Of a stretch of DNA of 64,000 bases, positions 33,297 to 42,206 are shown in pieces. The position numbers and the translations under genes were made by a program. The stretch's first letter is position 1, and every line of letters starts with the position of its first letter. The stretch spans positions 113,134 through 177,133 of the forward strand of contig DATKVV010000014.1 in the NCBI GenBank assembly GCA_035529895.1. The letters run 5' to 3'. The notes beneath the pieces were generated by a model, which was not told the origin of the DNA, searched no databases, and saw nothing but the letters and a program-made list of their open reading frames with translations. The DNA comes from JAUWKC01 sp035529895 (GTDB lineage Bacteria; Planctomycetota; Phycisphaerae; Sedimentisphaerales; Anaerobacaceae).

Positions 33297-33661
33297 AAAG
33301 ATTTTCTCCTGCAAAAATCTTTGTTACGGTTGAACAGGTTCCTCATCTGTGCCCATCCGGGCATATAGTACCCGCAGGTACGAAAAGTATAACGTAAATA
33401 TACGTTCTTGCCCTGCAAAAGGTTCTCATTATGCCAAAAAACCTGGAAAAATTCAAATACTTCGACGCCTCGTTTTTATCGCAGACGCGTCCGAAAAATT
33501 CGGGGTGCTGTTTGCCCGAAGCAATCTTGAATGCCCGCTGACCCTGCGAAATTTTGTCTTTGATAAGCCCCAAATCGAGGCTATAATTGCAGCGTGCCTT
33601 TGGCCAAAAGAACACTCTTTTTCGCTCTGTAAGCTGTTACCGTGCGAAATGAAACAGTCAT
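33297..33661. other. Divergent intergenic region between moxR and tRNA-Ser
   Basis: No gene is recognised. A palindrome with arms AACGTA and TACGTT lies at 33391-33406 and could be an operator for the moxR operon. A TATACT-like -10 exists on the minus strand close to it, but no -35 box at the right distance was found. Confidence 0.35.
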
Positions 33662-33747
33662 GGAGAGGTGTCGGAGTGGCTGATCGAGCCGGTTTCGAAA
33701 ACCGGTGTGCCCTTTGGGTACCGCGGGTTCGAATCCCGCCCTCTCCG
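33662..33747 (+). tRNA. tRNA-Ser (CGA)
   Basis: A type II tRNA with acceptor GGAGAGG/CCTCTCC, anticodon arm CCGGT-TTCGAAA-ACCGG (anticodon CGA), a long variable arm (TGTGCCCTTTGGGTACC) and T arm GCGGG-TTCGAAT-CCCGC. It lies 55 bp upstream of the nadE start and may share its transcript. Confidence 0.95.
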
Positions 33748-33802
33748 GTTTATCTTGGTCGCTATCGCAACAACTGATAGGTCGTTAAGAAGGTCGTGGG
33801 CG

Positions 33803-35449
33803 GTGCGGGTAGGACTTGGACAATTCAACGCGGTAGTAGGGGACTTGGCGGGAAACGCCGGGAAAATACGGGATTTCTACGCACAAGCCCTGAAATCCGA
33901 CGTGGACCTGCTGCTTTTTCCGGAACTTGCCATTTGCGGCTACCCCCCCGAAGACCTGCTGCTCAAAAGGCATTTCCTCGAGGCCAGCCGCTCAACCCTC
34001 GAGAAACTCGCCGCGGATTGCCCGAAGGCAACAATGGTAGTCGGCTTTGCTGAAAGTTATCGGACCAATAGTTACAATTCCGCCGCCGTGCTGCAAAATG
34101 GGGATATAAAGATAATTTATCGGAAGGGCCTTCTGCCGAATTACGGCGTATTTGACGAGCGAAGGTATTTTCAGCCCGGCGCCGAGCCGGCCGCAATCGG
34201 CATAAATGGCGTTAGTGCGGCCATAACCATTTGTGAGGATATCTGGGACATCCGCTGGCTGGCCGATTTCCTCGGCAGACACGCTCCAGTCCGGATGGTT
34301 CTGAATATCTCAGCGTCACCGTTCTATATGGGCAGGACCGAGCAAAGACAAGAGGTGCTCAGCCGATGCGCAAGGGAATTTAATTGCGCCGTCTGCTACT
34401 GCAACCTCGTCGGCGGGCAGGACGAGCTGGTCTTTGACGGCCGCAGTATGGTCACCGATGCAAGGGGCAAAGTCGTCGCACGGGCCAGGGCCTTTGACGA
34501 GGATTTATTAATTGCCGACATTATGACGCCGGCAAACGGCACTGTGGAGGTCAGACAGGTGGGGTCCCCCGCCCCGCAGCCTGCCGGCCCGACTGACGAG
34601 GCGTATCAGGCCCTTGTCCTCGGAACAAGGGATTACGTGCAAAAAAACGGCTTCAGGAAAACCCTGCTTGGCCTCAGCGGGGGCATAGATTCCTCGGTTA
34701 CGGCCGCTATCGCCGCTGCCGCGCTGGGCAGGGAGAATGTCGTCGGCATTACGATGCCCTCGAAGTTCAACAGTCCGCAGACCAGGGCCGATGCCGAGAG
34801 CCTCGCAAAGAACCTCGGCATCGAGCTTTTGACCATACCGATTGAGCCGATACTCGGGCAGTTCGACCGGTCACTGCAATCAGTTTCCGGCTGGGACAGC
34901 AAAGGCATCGCCTACGAAAATCTCCAGGCCAGAATCCGCGGCAATATCCTGATGTCGCTGAGCAACAGCACCGGCTCTATGGTCCTTACGACCGGCAACA
35001 AAAGCGAAATCGCCGTTGGCTATACCACCCTTTACGGCGATACCGCCGGCGGTTTCGCAGTTATAAAGGACGTTCCCAAAACCATGGTTTACAAGCTGGC
35101 CGAACATATAAACAAAAAAGCGGGCCGGCCCATTATACCTGCCGACGTAATCAACAGGGCCCCGAGCGCCGAGCTGAGGCCCGACCAAAAAGATACCGAC
35201 TCGCTGCCGGAGTACGACTTACTCGATAGAATTCTCAAAGGCTACGTCGAAGAGGACAAATCCGTACAGCAGTTGGTGGAATCCGGTCTGCCGAAGGACG
35301 TCGTCCATCGGGTTACTCGCATGGTCGATCGCAACGAATACAAAAGAAGGCAGTCGCCGCCGGGGGTAAAAATTACGCCCAAAGCCTTCGGCAAGGATAG
35401 AAGGCTACCTATCACAAATCGTTACAGCTCCTTCGGCAATGAAATATGA
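33803..35449 (+). CDS. nadE: Glutamine-dependent NAD+ synthetase
   Basis: The last step of NAD synthesis: ATP-dependent amidation of nicotinate adenine dinucleotide using glutamine. The 548-residue protein has an N-terminal nitrilase-type glutaminase domain with the triad Glu41 (PELAICGY), Lys108 (YRKGLLPNYG) and Cys144 (TICEDIW). It is followed by the synthetase domain with PP-loop SGGIDSS (292-298). The start is a GTG preceded by AAGAAGGT; the frame is open back through the tRNA but that part is not protein-coding. Full length and all motifs present, so active. Confidence 0.95.
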   Translation: MRVGLGQFNAVVGDLAGNAGKIRDFYAQALKSDVDLLLFPELAICGYPPEDLLLKRHFLEASRSTLEKLAADCPKATMVVGFAESYRTNSYNSAAVLQNGDIKIIYRKGLLPNYGVFDERRYFQPGAEPAAIGINGVSAAITICEDIWDIRWLADFLGRHAPVRMVLNISASPFYMGRTEQRQEVLSRCAREFNCAVCYCNLVGGQDELVFDGRSMVTDARGKVVARARAFDEDLLIADIMTPANGTVEVRQVGSPAPQPAGPTDEAYQALVLGTRDYVQKNGFRKTLLGLSGGIDSSVTAAIAAAALGRENVVGITMPSKFNSPQTRADAESLAKNLGIELLTIPIEPILGQFDRSLQSVSGWDSKGIAYENLQARIRGNILMSLSNSTGSMVLTTGNKSEIAVGYTTLYGDTAGGFAVIKDVPKTMVYKLAEHINKKAGRPIIPADVINRAPSAELRPDQKDTDSLPEYDLLDRILKGYVEEDKSVQQLVESGLPKDVVHRVTRMVDRNEYKRRQSPPGVKITPKAFGKDRRLPITNRYSSFGNEI

Positions 35450-35498
35450 TTGTCCCCCGCCCAGCCGGTCAGCCTGCGTTTGCCCGGCGATGCTGTCA

Positions 35499-36785
35499 CT
35501 ACCTGCCGGCAAGCGCGTCGGCAATGGCTGTGGCGAACTGCCTTGCCGACAGGGCATCCCTGCCCGTTATTACAAGGCCGTCACGTTCTATGGGAGCGCC
35601 GGTATATTTAACGCCCGCTTTCAGCAGTATGTCCCTTTCGGATAAATAGCCTGTGGCCCTCAGACCGCTAAGCACCCCCGCATTAGCCAGCACCGCAGGC
35701 GCCATAGATATCGCCCCGAGAACCTTTCTCTTGTCCGCCGCCGCGCGGACTAAATTCAGCGCAGCCGGGTCATTAAAATATTCCCTTACTCCAAGGCCGC
35801 CTACAAAAACCACCGCCTCATAATCCTCGACCTTCAAGTCGCTTACGAGCACCGTTGCAGTCACGGTGCCTCCGAGCATGCCGTCTATGGGTCCAAGCCT
35901 TGAACTGGCTACAACCGTCTTGACCCCGGCATTATCAAGAACAGACCTCGTCTCGAAAAGCTCCTCATCACGAAAATTCCTGCCCGCCACAATCAGAACT
36001 GCCGTTTTCTGACGTGCCCTTCGCGCCTTGGCCGTTTCGCTGGGGTAGCCGACGCAGATTATATATATCGGCTCCAGCTCCTTCGGCAGCCGGCATACCC
36101 TCGTAACTTCCCTTGATTCAAAAGCGCCAATCGGCACGGCCCCAAGCTCCAGGCAAACAGCCTGAAGCTGTATGTTCTGGGCGACGTGCCCGGCCTCCAT
36201 CAACATAAACCTCTTGGCCTGCTTGCCGTATTTGCCCGCAAGCTTCCTAACCGAGCCGGCGACAACTATGTCACAAGCGGCTTGGGCGACTGCCGTCTGC
36301 TCCAAGGCCGCGTTCGCCAGTCTCTCGCGTATGTCCTCATCCGAAACTTGTTCCATGCTGTGCGGGACGGGATTATAAACGAACACCCCACCCGGCGTGA
36401 CGAAATACAGCTCGAGCGGATAGATTGCCCCCGCCGACGGCGCGGTTCGAAAGCCTGTGGCCGGGTCTGTTATGCCCTGCCCCGCCCAGGCCAGCTGCCC
36501 CATCTGTTCGAAGCTAAGCTGTCGTGCAATGAAGCTGCGCACGCTCCGGCGATTGCCCACAGCCTCTTCGAAACTGAGTTTGCCCGTCAACCTGGCTGCC
36601 GGAAGCGGCACGACCCTTCGCGGCTGAACACGAGACCGGAACTGACCTAAGCAAAGGGCCGCAAGACCCACCGATATAATTACAAACGCAAGCCGTCCGC
36701 CAGGCCCCCAATAGCAGCGAAAGCCGCTTGGAGCCCCCGCCGAGGCTCGAAAAATGTAACCCCCCGAAGATATAAAGCGTTTCAT
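35499..36785 (-). CDS. SagB-type nitroreductase fused to DJ-1/PfpI-like domain
   Basis: A 428-residue membrane-anchored fusion. The start is the ATG at 36783-36785 with GGAGG eight bases upstream. A membrane helix lies at about 32-48. Residues 65-250 are a SagB/ThcOx-like flavin oxidoreductase (RRSVRSF, 79-85; APSAGAIYPLELY, 115-127; GAVPIGAF, 215-222). Residues 260-425 are a DJ-1/PfpI glutamine-amidotransferase-like domain (TAVLIVAGRNFRDEELFET; VVFVGGLG). At the nucleophile elbow the sequence is GAISMAPAVL, with Ser360 where the family has Cys, so DJ-1 protease, deglycase or chaperone chemistry is doubtful. It converges on nadE. The function is unknown. Confidence 0.82.
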   Translation of the reverse strand: MKRFISSGGYIFRASAGAPSGFRCYWGPGGRLAFVIISVGLAALCLGQFRSRVQPRRVVPLPAARLTGKLSFEEAVGNRRSVRSFIARQLSFEQMGQLAWAGQGITDPATGFRTAPSAGAIYPLELYFVTPGGVFVYNPVPHSMEQVSDEDIRERLANAALEQTAVAQAACDIVVAGSVRKLAGKYGKQAKRFMLMEAGHVAQNIQLQAVCLELGAVPIGAFESREVTRVCRLPKELEPIYIICVGYPSETAKARRARQKTAVLIVAGRNFRDEELFETRSVLDNAGVKTVVASSRLGPIDGMLGGTVTATVLVSDLKVEDYEAVVFVGGLGVREYFNDPAALNLVRAAADKRKVLGAISMAPAVLANAGVLSGLRATGYLSERDILLKAGVKYTGAPIERDGLVITGRDALSARQFATAIADALAGR

Positions 36786-36989
36786 TTTTTCACGTCCTCC
36801 AACAAGGTCCATGAAGAAGCGAACGAAACATTGCCTGATTATACATCCGAATTGAACAACACAAAATCTTTTGTAAGATTTAATGCGCCAATCTCTGGTA
36901 AAATTGAATAACATAGCTGCAAAAACCGAGATTAAGACAGGGAGCGCGCCTTCTGGCCGAGAATTTGTAATGCATTTAAGGGGACTTTA

Positions 36990-37730
36990 ATGGCTCTGCC
37001 GTTGCGACGGAAGCTCACAATAATCTCATTGGTGATTTATTGGCCGGTGCTCTTTTTCCTTTCGCACATTCCGATACCGCAGTTGGTTCGAGAAGCCGGC
37101 GTGTCGGATAAAAGCCTTCATCTGCTGGTTTATCTGGTCCTGGTTTTCCTGCTATGGTTTTCGGCATATCCTGACGGAAAGGTAAACTGGCGCAGAGCTG
37201 CCGGATGGGCTGTGTTTGCAGCGGCCGTCTGTTATGGGGCGATTGATGAACTGCTTCAGGAATATGTCGGACGCTCCTGTGACATCGCAGATTTCTTGGC
37301 TAACGTAGCCGGTATAATTGCAGGCCTTGCCCTTTTTACCTTTCTGACATTCTGGCCTGCCTTGCTTGTGGTAACAGGAATCAGCGTCTTTCTTCTAACC
37401 AACCTGGCCCGCGCCAACCCCGCCGACCTGATGCCTGTAATAAGCACCATATTCTATCCGTCCGCTTATGCGCTCTTTACCCTGCTCTGGGTTCGACATT
37501 TGCGTGTTTCGCTGCTGCTGAAACCACCGCAGCTAAAATGGCTCGCGGCCGCATCGGTTCTGCCGGCAGCTTTCCTGCTGACCGTAAAGCTGTTCTCGGT
37601 ATTGCTGGGAAAGAGCTTCCCATTGCGCAGCGTAATCCTTGCTGCGCTGGGAATAACCGGGGTGGTGGCTGTATTTTACCTGAAGGCACAGTTGGGACGA
37701 CGCCCGCCCAGGAACGTCGTTACGGAGTGA
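36990..37730 (+). CDS. VanZ-like family membrane protein
   Basis: A 246-residue integral membrane protein. The first half is a VanZ-like domain: FFLSHIPIP near 23, SDKSLHLLVYLVLVFLL (39-55) and the conserved AIDELLQEYVGRSCDIADFLANVAG block around 83-107. The second half adds about three more membrane helices. VanZ-like proteins occur near envelope and polysaccharide genes, but their activity is not settled. GGGG precedes the ATG. Its 3' end overlaps the TIGR03790 gene on the other strand by 11 bp. Confidence 0.85.
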   Translation: MALPLRRKLTIISLVIYWPVLFFLSHIPIPQLVREAGVSDKSLHLLVYLVLVFLLWFSAYPDGKVNWRRAAGWAVFAAAVCYGAIDELLQEYVGRSCDIADFLANVAGIIAGLALFTFLTFWPALLVVTGISVFLLTNLARANPADLMPVISTIFYPSAYALFTLLWVRHLRVSLLLKPPQLKWLAAASVLPAAFLLTVKLFSVLLGKSFPLRSVILAALGITGVVAVFYLKAQLGRRPPRNVVTE

Positions 37731-38952
37731 TTTTGAAGGGCCGGTACAGCGGGTCGCCTATCAAGACCAACTGCCACGAATTGAACGGCGCAGTGTAGTA
37801 ATAGGCCTCCACGAGGCGCCGGCCTTTGAATAGCTCGAGGAAAAACGCCTTTGGCTCAGGAAACGAAAGCAGATACGGTTCAGCCACCGCGCCTAAGGTG
37901 GCGGCTATCCCGTCCCTGAGCATGGCCGGACACCACTGGCTGCTGTTTGGGTCCCGAAGGTCAGCCGCCTCCAGACTTGAGATATGATACCCCACCGCAC
38001 CGTCAACAAAGTCGAAGGCATCAATATATTTCTGCAGGCTGTACCAGCCGCAATAGACAGCCGTGTTGGGACAGGCGCCCGCCGGAAAAAGCCCTTCCGT
38101 ACGCTCCTCTTTTACGGTCAGAGCCGTCCGAAACTTCGTAAGCAGCGCCAAATCCCGCAGGGACTGGTCATAATGACCGGGCGAAAAGGGCTGTTTGTCA
38201 TCGGCAATGCCCCGCGAGTCGATGCAAGCAACCCCCTTTAAGGTCGTTTTCTCCGCCGCCATTGCCTTGTCCACAAGCCCCTGGGCTGTCTTCTCGTCCG
38301 GCCCGTCAAGCCGGCACACCATCAGCGTATTAAGACTCAGACCCAGCACATTGTTCTTCAGTTGATTCGGCTGCCACCGATAAAGCTCATATTCACCGAA
38401 CATTACCATCGACAGCTCGCTGTCCACCGAGGCGTTTGTCTCTTTGCCCACGATGCGGTCGATGTCGGACTGCAGCCGCGCAAGCTTTTCAGTAAATATT
38501 CTTTTCTGTTCAGAAGACCCGGCGGAACCGCTCTGCTTTAACTGTTCAAGTGCATTCCTCTGCTGCTCCGCCAATTCCCTCAGTCGTTTTAGCTCATCTT
38601 CCTTGCCTTTCAGAGGGCCTCGCCCGCCCACCTTTACAGGAACGCCATACGTCGTCAGCAGACATCTAATTTTTTCAGCAAATTCAGGTGTGGATAGTTT
38701 TTCGCGAATCGGTGCGGCGAGCTTGCTTTCATAATCTTCTCTGCCGATTGTGTCGCCCGGACCGGCCCCCAGAGGCAAACCGAGGACATTGGCCTTGGGT
38801 ACTTTTCGCATTGTACAGTAGTATTGCCCCGTCCGGATGGACGCAGGAGCATCGCTGTTTACTATCACCAGAATCTCATCCGGCTCCAGTGCATACCCGG
38901 CTGGAACCGTAAGAAAAATCACAGATATAAAACCGGCTTTCAAAACACTCAT
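37720..38952 (-). CDS. TIGR03790 family secreted protein
   Basis: A 410-residue exported protein matching the TIGR03790 pattern: EILVIVNSDAPASIRTGQYY after the signal peptide, KVPKANVLGLPLG, LLTTYGVPVKV, and the C-terminal GRRLVEAYYYTAPFNSWQL followed by LIGDPLYRPF. A charged coiled-coil-like insertion (about 115-150, Glu/Gln/Leu-rich) is present. The family is common in planctomycetes and has no assigned biochemistry. No clear ribosome site is visible before the ATG. The last residues are antisense to the end of the VanZ-like gene. Confidence 0.85.
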   Translation of the reverse strand: MSVLKAGFISVIFLTVPAGYALEPDEILVIVNSDAPASIRTGQYYCTMRKVPKANVLGLPLGAGPGDTIGREDYESKLAAPIREKLSTPEFAEKIRCLLTTYGVPVKVGGRGPLKGKEDELKRLRELAEQQRNALEQLKQSGSAGSSEQKRIFTEKLARLQSDIDRIVGKETNASVDSELSMVMFGEYELYRWQPNQLKNNVLGLSLNTLMVCRLDGPDEKTAQGLVDKAMAAEKTTLKGVACIDSRGIADDKQPFSPGHYDQSLRDLALLTKFRTALTVKEERTEGLFPAGACPNTAVYCGWYSLQKYIDAFDFVDGAVGYHISSLEAADLRDPNSSQWCPAMLRDGIAATLGAVAEPYLLSFPEPKAFFLELFKGRRLVEAYYYTAPFNSWQLVLIGDPLYRPFKITP

Positions 38953-39069
38953 TTGCGCAAAACCGCTTGCTCAGGCCAAAAATTCAGCCCCGGGAATTTC
39001 CGGGGCTTTACACGATTCACCATCCAAGACGCTAACTTGCGCCATTTTCCGAGGCGCCCTGCGCCAGCT

Positions 39070-40215
39070 CTATTCAGGCCCGTACGACCTGTATGGCAGA
39101 CTGACCGGATAATCTTCAATCACTTCATCATAGTCGTCGAGCCAGCAGGCCCATGGGTTACTCCGAAGCTGTATGAAGCGCCCGCTGTCATTGTCGTCTG
39201 CGGCACGGTGGTATTTCAGGTAGACATGTTTGTCGGTCCTTCCAATAATTTCGACCTTGCCGCTCGAATGCGACATAACGAACCGTGCCCGCTTTGCCAG
39301 TCCGGACACCATCGACTTGGCTCGCTCTACAATTTCGTAACCTTCTTCAATCGGCACCGTATATGCCTTGTTCCCAAGAGCGGGCCGACACTGAAAAATG
39401 TAGTAAGGCGCCACACCAATAAAAGACAGCTCGGCCAGCAAATTCGCCAGAACTTCAGGATTATCGTTCACTCCCCTAATCAACGGCGTCTGGTTGGCAA
39501 TCTTCACTCCGGCCTGCTGCAAAAGATTGACCGCCGTGACCGCCAAATCCGTCAGCTCGCGCGGATGAACAAAATGAGTCATCACGTAGATTTTGCGCCG
39601 TTCCGTGCTGTGCGCTCCCAACATCTCGACCAAAGCAGGATCATCGATAATCCGCCGCGGGTTGAACGCGGGAATCTTTGTGCCGATACGAATTATCCGC
39701 ACGTGCTCAATTTCCCTTATTTGCCGGATGATATTCTCGAGTTTCGAGGTTGTAAGGACCAGCGGGTCCCCTCCGGTCAGCAGCACGTTGGTTATCTCAG
39801 AATGGTCCTTTATGTATCGCAGCGCCGCCGGCAGGTCCCGCAGGTATTCCCGACCTGACTCTATGAAAACTCGCTTGCGGAAGCAGTACCGGCATATACC
39901 GTCACAAACATTGCTCACCAAAAGCAGGACGGTGGAATTATATTTGTGTTCGAGGCCGGGCATTATCGTGTAGGTTTTTTCGTCCGAAGGGTCGAGCCGT
40001 CCCCACCCTTTAAGCTCCCGCGTATCCGGCACTATGATTCGCCGTATAGGGTCATTGGGGTCATCCCAGTCGATAAGCGACAGATAGTAGTCATTGCTAC
40101 GAAAAGCAAACTTATCGGCGACCTTCTTCAGTTCGGCGCGCTGCCGGTCGCTTAAGTGCTCTAACTGCTCTATCTTTGTAAAGTATCGAGTCTTAATAGT
40201 TGTTTTCCCGTTCAT
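39070..40215 (-). CDS. KamA-family radical SAM protein (lysine 2,3-aminomutase-like)
   Basis: A radical SAM/PLP-type enzyme of about 381 aa. The start is placed at the ATG at 40213-40215; an upstream extension overlaps the next gene and is unlikely. The [4Fe-4S] ligands are Cys104, Cys108 and Cys111 in SNVCDGICRYCFRKR. Further family motifs are VLLTGGDPLVL and RIGTKIPAFNPRR. A lysine that may carry PLP is in the segment HSSGKVEIIG. The C-terminal tail (YLKYHRAADDND) differs from classical lysine 2,3-aminomutase, so the amino acid substrate is open. It lies directly downstream of the exopolysaccharide locus on the same strand. Confidence 0.87.
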   Translation of the reverse strand: MNGKTTIKTRYFTKIEQLEHLSDRQRAELKKVADKFAFRSNDYYLSLIDWDDPNDPIRRIIVPDTRELKGWGRLDPSDEKTYTIMPGLEHKYNSTVLLLVSNVCDGICRYCFRKRVFIESGREYLRDLPAALRYIKDHSEITNVLLTGGDPLVLTTSKLENIIRQIREIEHVRIIRIGTKIPAFNPRRIIDDPALVEMLGAHSTERRKIYVMTHFVHPRELTDLAVTAVNLLQQAGVKIANQTPLIRGVNDNPEVLANLLAELSFIGVAPYYIFQCRPALGNKAYTVPIEEGYEIVERAKSMVSGLAKRARFVMSHSSGKVEIIGRTDKHVYLKYHRAADDNDSGRFIQLRSNPWACWLDDYDEVIEDYPVSLPYRSYGPE

Positions 40216-40243
40216 TTGACTGGTCTGAGTCACTTGCCTCTCG

Positions 40244-40867
40244 TCACTTTGCCTGCTTCTGCCCTTCTCCACGGGTAAATTCGGTTTCAGAGTATCTCTT
40301 TTCGTAGATACTTTTACGTCCGAAAACCTGTGCGATGGTCGCAATGATTATTTTCATATCGGTCAAAAAGCTTGCGGTTTCCACGTATTTTACGTCGAGT
40401 TCGAGTTTTTCTTCGCGTGTCAGCTCCCCCCGTCCGGATATTTGCGCCAGGCCTGTCAGGCCGGGCTTGACCAGCAGCCGCTTTTTCTGCCTCTCGTTCC
40501 ATTCGGCCATTTGGGAGATATATAAGGGCCTCGGCCCGACAATGCTCATGTCACCTTTTAATACGTTAAACAACTGCGGCAGTTCATCCAGTGAATATTC
40601 CCGCAGAAACTTTCCTACCCTTGTCAGCCTCGGGTCATCACCCGATTTCGGGCTCGCCCCAAACGCATCGACGCCCACCTTCATGGTGCGAAACTTATAG
40701 AAAGTGAAAGGTCTTCCACCCTTACCCGCCCTTTCCTGCCTGAATATCACCGGCCCTCTGCCGCCAAGCTTTATCGCAACAGACACAACAACAAAAACCG
40801 GCAACAGAACTAGTGCAATTGGGACAGAAATGCAGATATCAAAAGTGCGTTTAAGAATTTCCTTCAT
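40244..40867 (-). CDS. Initiating phosphoglycosyl transferase (PglC/WcaJ-type sugar transferase)
   Basis: A 207-residue bacterial sugar transferase of the small monotopic kind. It has one hydrophobic re-entrant segment (about 12-32), then QERAGKGGRPFTFYKFRTM, the catalytic-type LDELPQLFNVLKGDMSIVGPRP block (about 95-116) and LLVKPGLTGLAQISGRG. It would transfer a sugar-1-phosphate from a nucleotide sugar to undecaprenyl phosphate and so start repeat-unit assembly. As the last gene of the polysaccharide locus it gives a minimal complete Wzx/Wzy set. Confidence 0.93.
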   Translation of the reverse strand: MKEILKRTFDICISVPIALVLLPVFVVVSVAIKLGGRGPVIFRQERAGKGGRPFTFYKFRTMKVGVDAFGASPKSGDDPRLTRVGKFLREYSLDELPQLFNVLKGDMSIVGPRPLYISQMAEWNERQKKRLLVKPGLTGLAQISGRGELTREEKLELDVKYVETASFLTDMKIIIATIAQVFGRKSIYEKRYSETEFTRGEGQKQAK

Positions 40868-40956
40868 GCTTGTCCCTGCTATTCAGGTATCAACTACCGC
40901 AGTTGTCGAGGTGCATCAGTTCAACGAAACCCTACGCCTGATTTGGCTACCCATCT

Positions 40957-42093
40957 TCACTCTTCAGATGCTTTCTCCAGAGCTTCGACTATTTTTTCTG
41001 TGCAGTAATCAAGTCCAAAGTGTTGTTCCACCCGTTGTCGAGCGGCACGTCCCATTTGTTTTCGCCTCTGTTCGTTGCAGAGAAGGCACGAAATCCTGTC
41101 TACCAGAGGAGTAAGCTCCTTTATAGGAACAAGAAAGCCGGTTTCTCCATCCGCCACGGCGTCTTCGCAGCCGCGATGTCGCGTGGCAACTACAGGCTTG
41201 CCGCAAGCCATTGCCTCCAGAATTGACACTGGCAAGCCTTCAAAATAGAAAGTAGGCAAGACGAAAATGTCGCAGGATCTCATTAGCAGCGGGATGTCGT
41301 TGCGCCAGCCGAGCAGTCTGAAACCCTCCTGTTGGTGGTTCTTTTCAACAGTTTCTTTGAGTTTACCCATCGAGGGACCGTCACCGGCGAGTAGAAAGCA
41401 GACGTCACCTCGAGTGACGCAAATCCTCCTGGTGGCTTCAAAGTACAAGAAGACTCCCTTCGCGCGAATCAAATACGCGAGGCAGAGGACTATTTTCTTG
41501 CCTTCGGCAATTCCCAATTCCCTCGTGATCCGCTGGCGATCAGTCTCACTCGACTCGGCCTTGAACTTCTCCATATCCACGCCCATTCCGGGTACACGGA
41601 ACACCTTGCCAGGATCCTTTGTCAGGCGCCTAACGGCCAAATTCTCGTCGTAAGTGTTCATAACCAATATGGCGCTTGTGATCTTGGCCAGCGCCTTCTC
41701 TACACAGAACCAAAGGAACCACACGAAGCTATTCTGACCTGGCGCACAAGGCAGACCGTGAGCAAAATATATAACCTTTGGTGTCTTGGCCAGCCTCGCG
41801 GCTATCCTGCCCACACCGGCGCCAATAGGGCTGTGACAAATGACGGCATCAATCTTCTGTTCGAGCAGGATTCTTCTGATGCACAGGACGGCCCTGATTA
41901 GCCCAATAGGGTTAAGGTTTCGCTTGAGTTGATGAGGAAAGACGTCTATGCCGACATCTCTCAGTCTTTGTGCGTCAGAGTCGTCTGAACCGCACACACA
42001 TACATAGTGCCCCTTCTTCTTTTGAGCTTCGATCACCGGCACCAGAAACCGACACATCATCAAACTCGCTCTGGATATGTGCATGATTCTCAT
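40957..42093 (-). CDS. Glycosyltransferase family 4 protein
   Basis: A GT-B fold glycosyltransferase of about 378 aa. I choose the ATG at 42091-42093, which starts the first Rossmann strand (MRIMHISRASL); an in-frame TTG 28 codons upstream is improbable. The C-terminal donor-binding domain has the GT4 motif FEGLPVSILEAMACGKPVVA with the E-x7-E pair. It probably adds one sugar of the repeat unit at the cytoplasmic face. Donor and acceptor cannot be named. Confidence 0.9.
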   Translation of the reverse strand: MRIMHISRASLMMCRFLVPVIEAQKKKGHYVCVCGSDDSDAQRLRDVGIDVFPHQLKRNLNPIGLIRAVLCIRRILLEQKIDAVICHSPIGAGVGRIAARLAKTPKVIYFAHGLPCAPGQNSFVWFLWFCVEKALAKITSAILVMNTYDENLAVRRLTKDPGKVFRVPGMGVDMEKFKAESSETDRQRITRELGIAEGKKIVLCLAYLIRAKGVFLYFEATRRICVTRGDVCFLLAGDGPSMGKLKETVEKNHQQEGFRLLGWRNDIPLLMRSCDIFVLPTFYFEGLPVSILEAMACGKPVVATRHRGCEDAVADGETGFLVPIKELTPLVDRISCLLCNEQRRKQMGRAARQRVEQHFGLDYCTEKIVEALEKASEE

Positions 42094-42206
42094 AATTGCA
42101 TGCTCAGCAAGATTATTGGAAAAAAGGCCTTTGACTTCACTACCTCCATCCCTTGCCTGAGTAAAAACGTCAGTCAATTGCGCTTATTGTTGTCCCTCAC
42201 ACCCCA

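Noticed and set aside
33668..33802. N-terminal extension of NAD synthetase through tRNA-Ser
   Set aside because: The frame is open by chance across the tRNA gene; the family N-terminus begins at the GTG at 33803.
40216..40344. 43-codon extension of the KamA-family protein
   Set aside because: It overlaps the end of the sugar-transferase gene and is Arg/Gln-rich without homology; the ATG at 40215 fits better.
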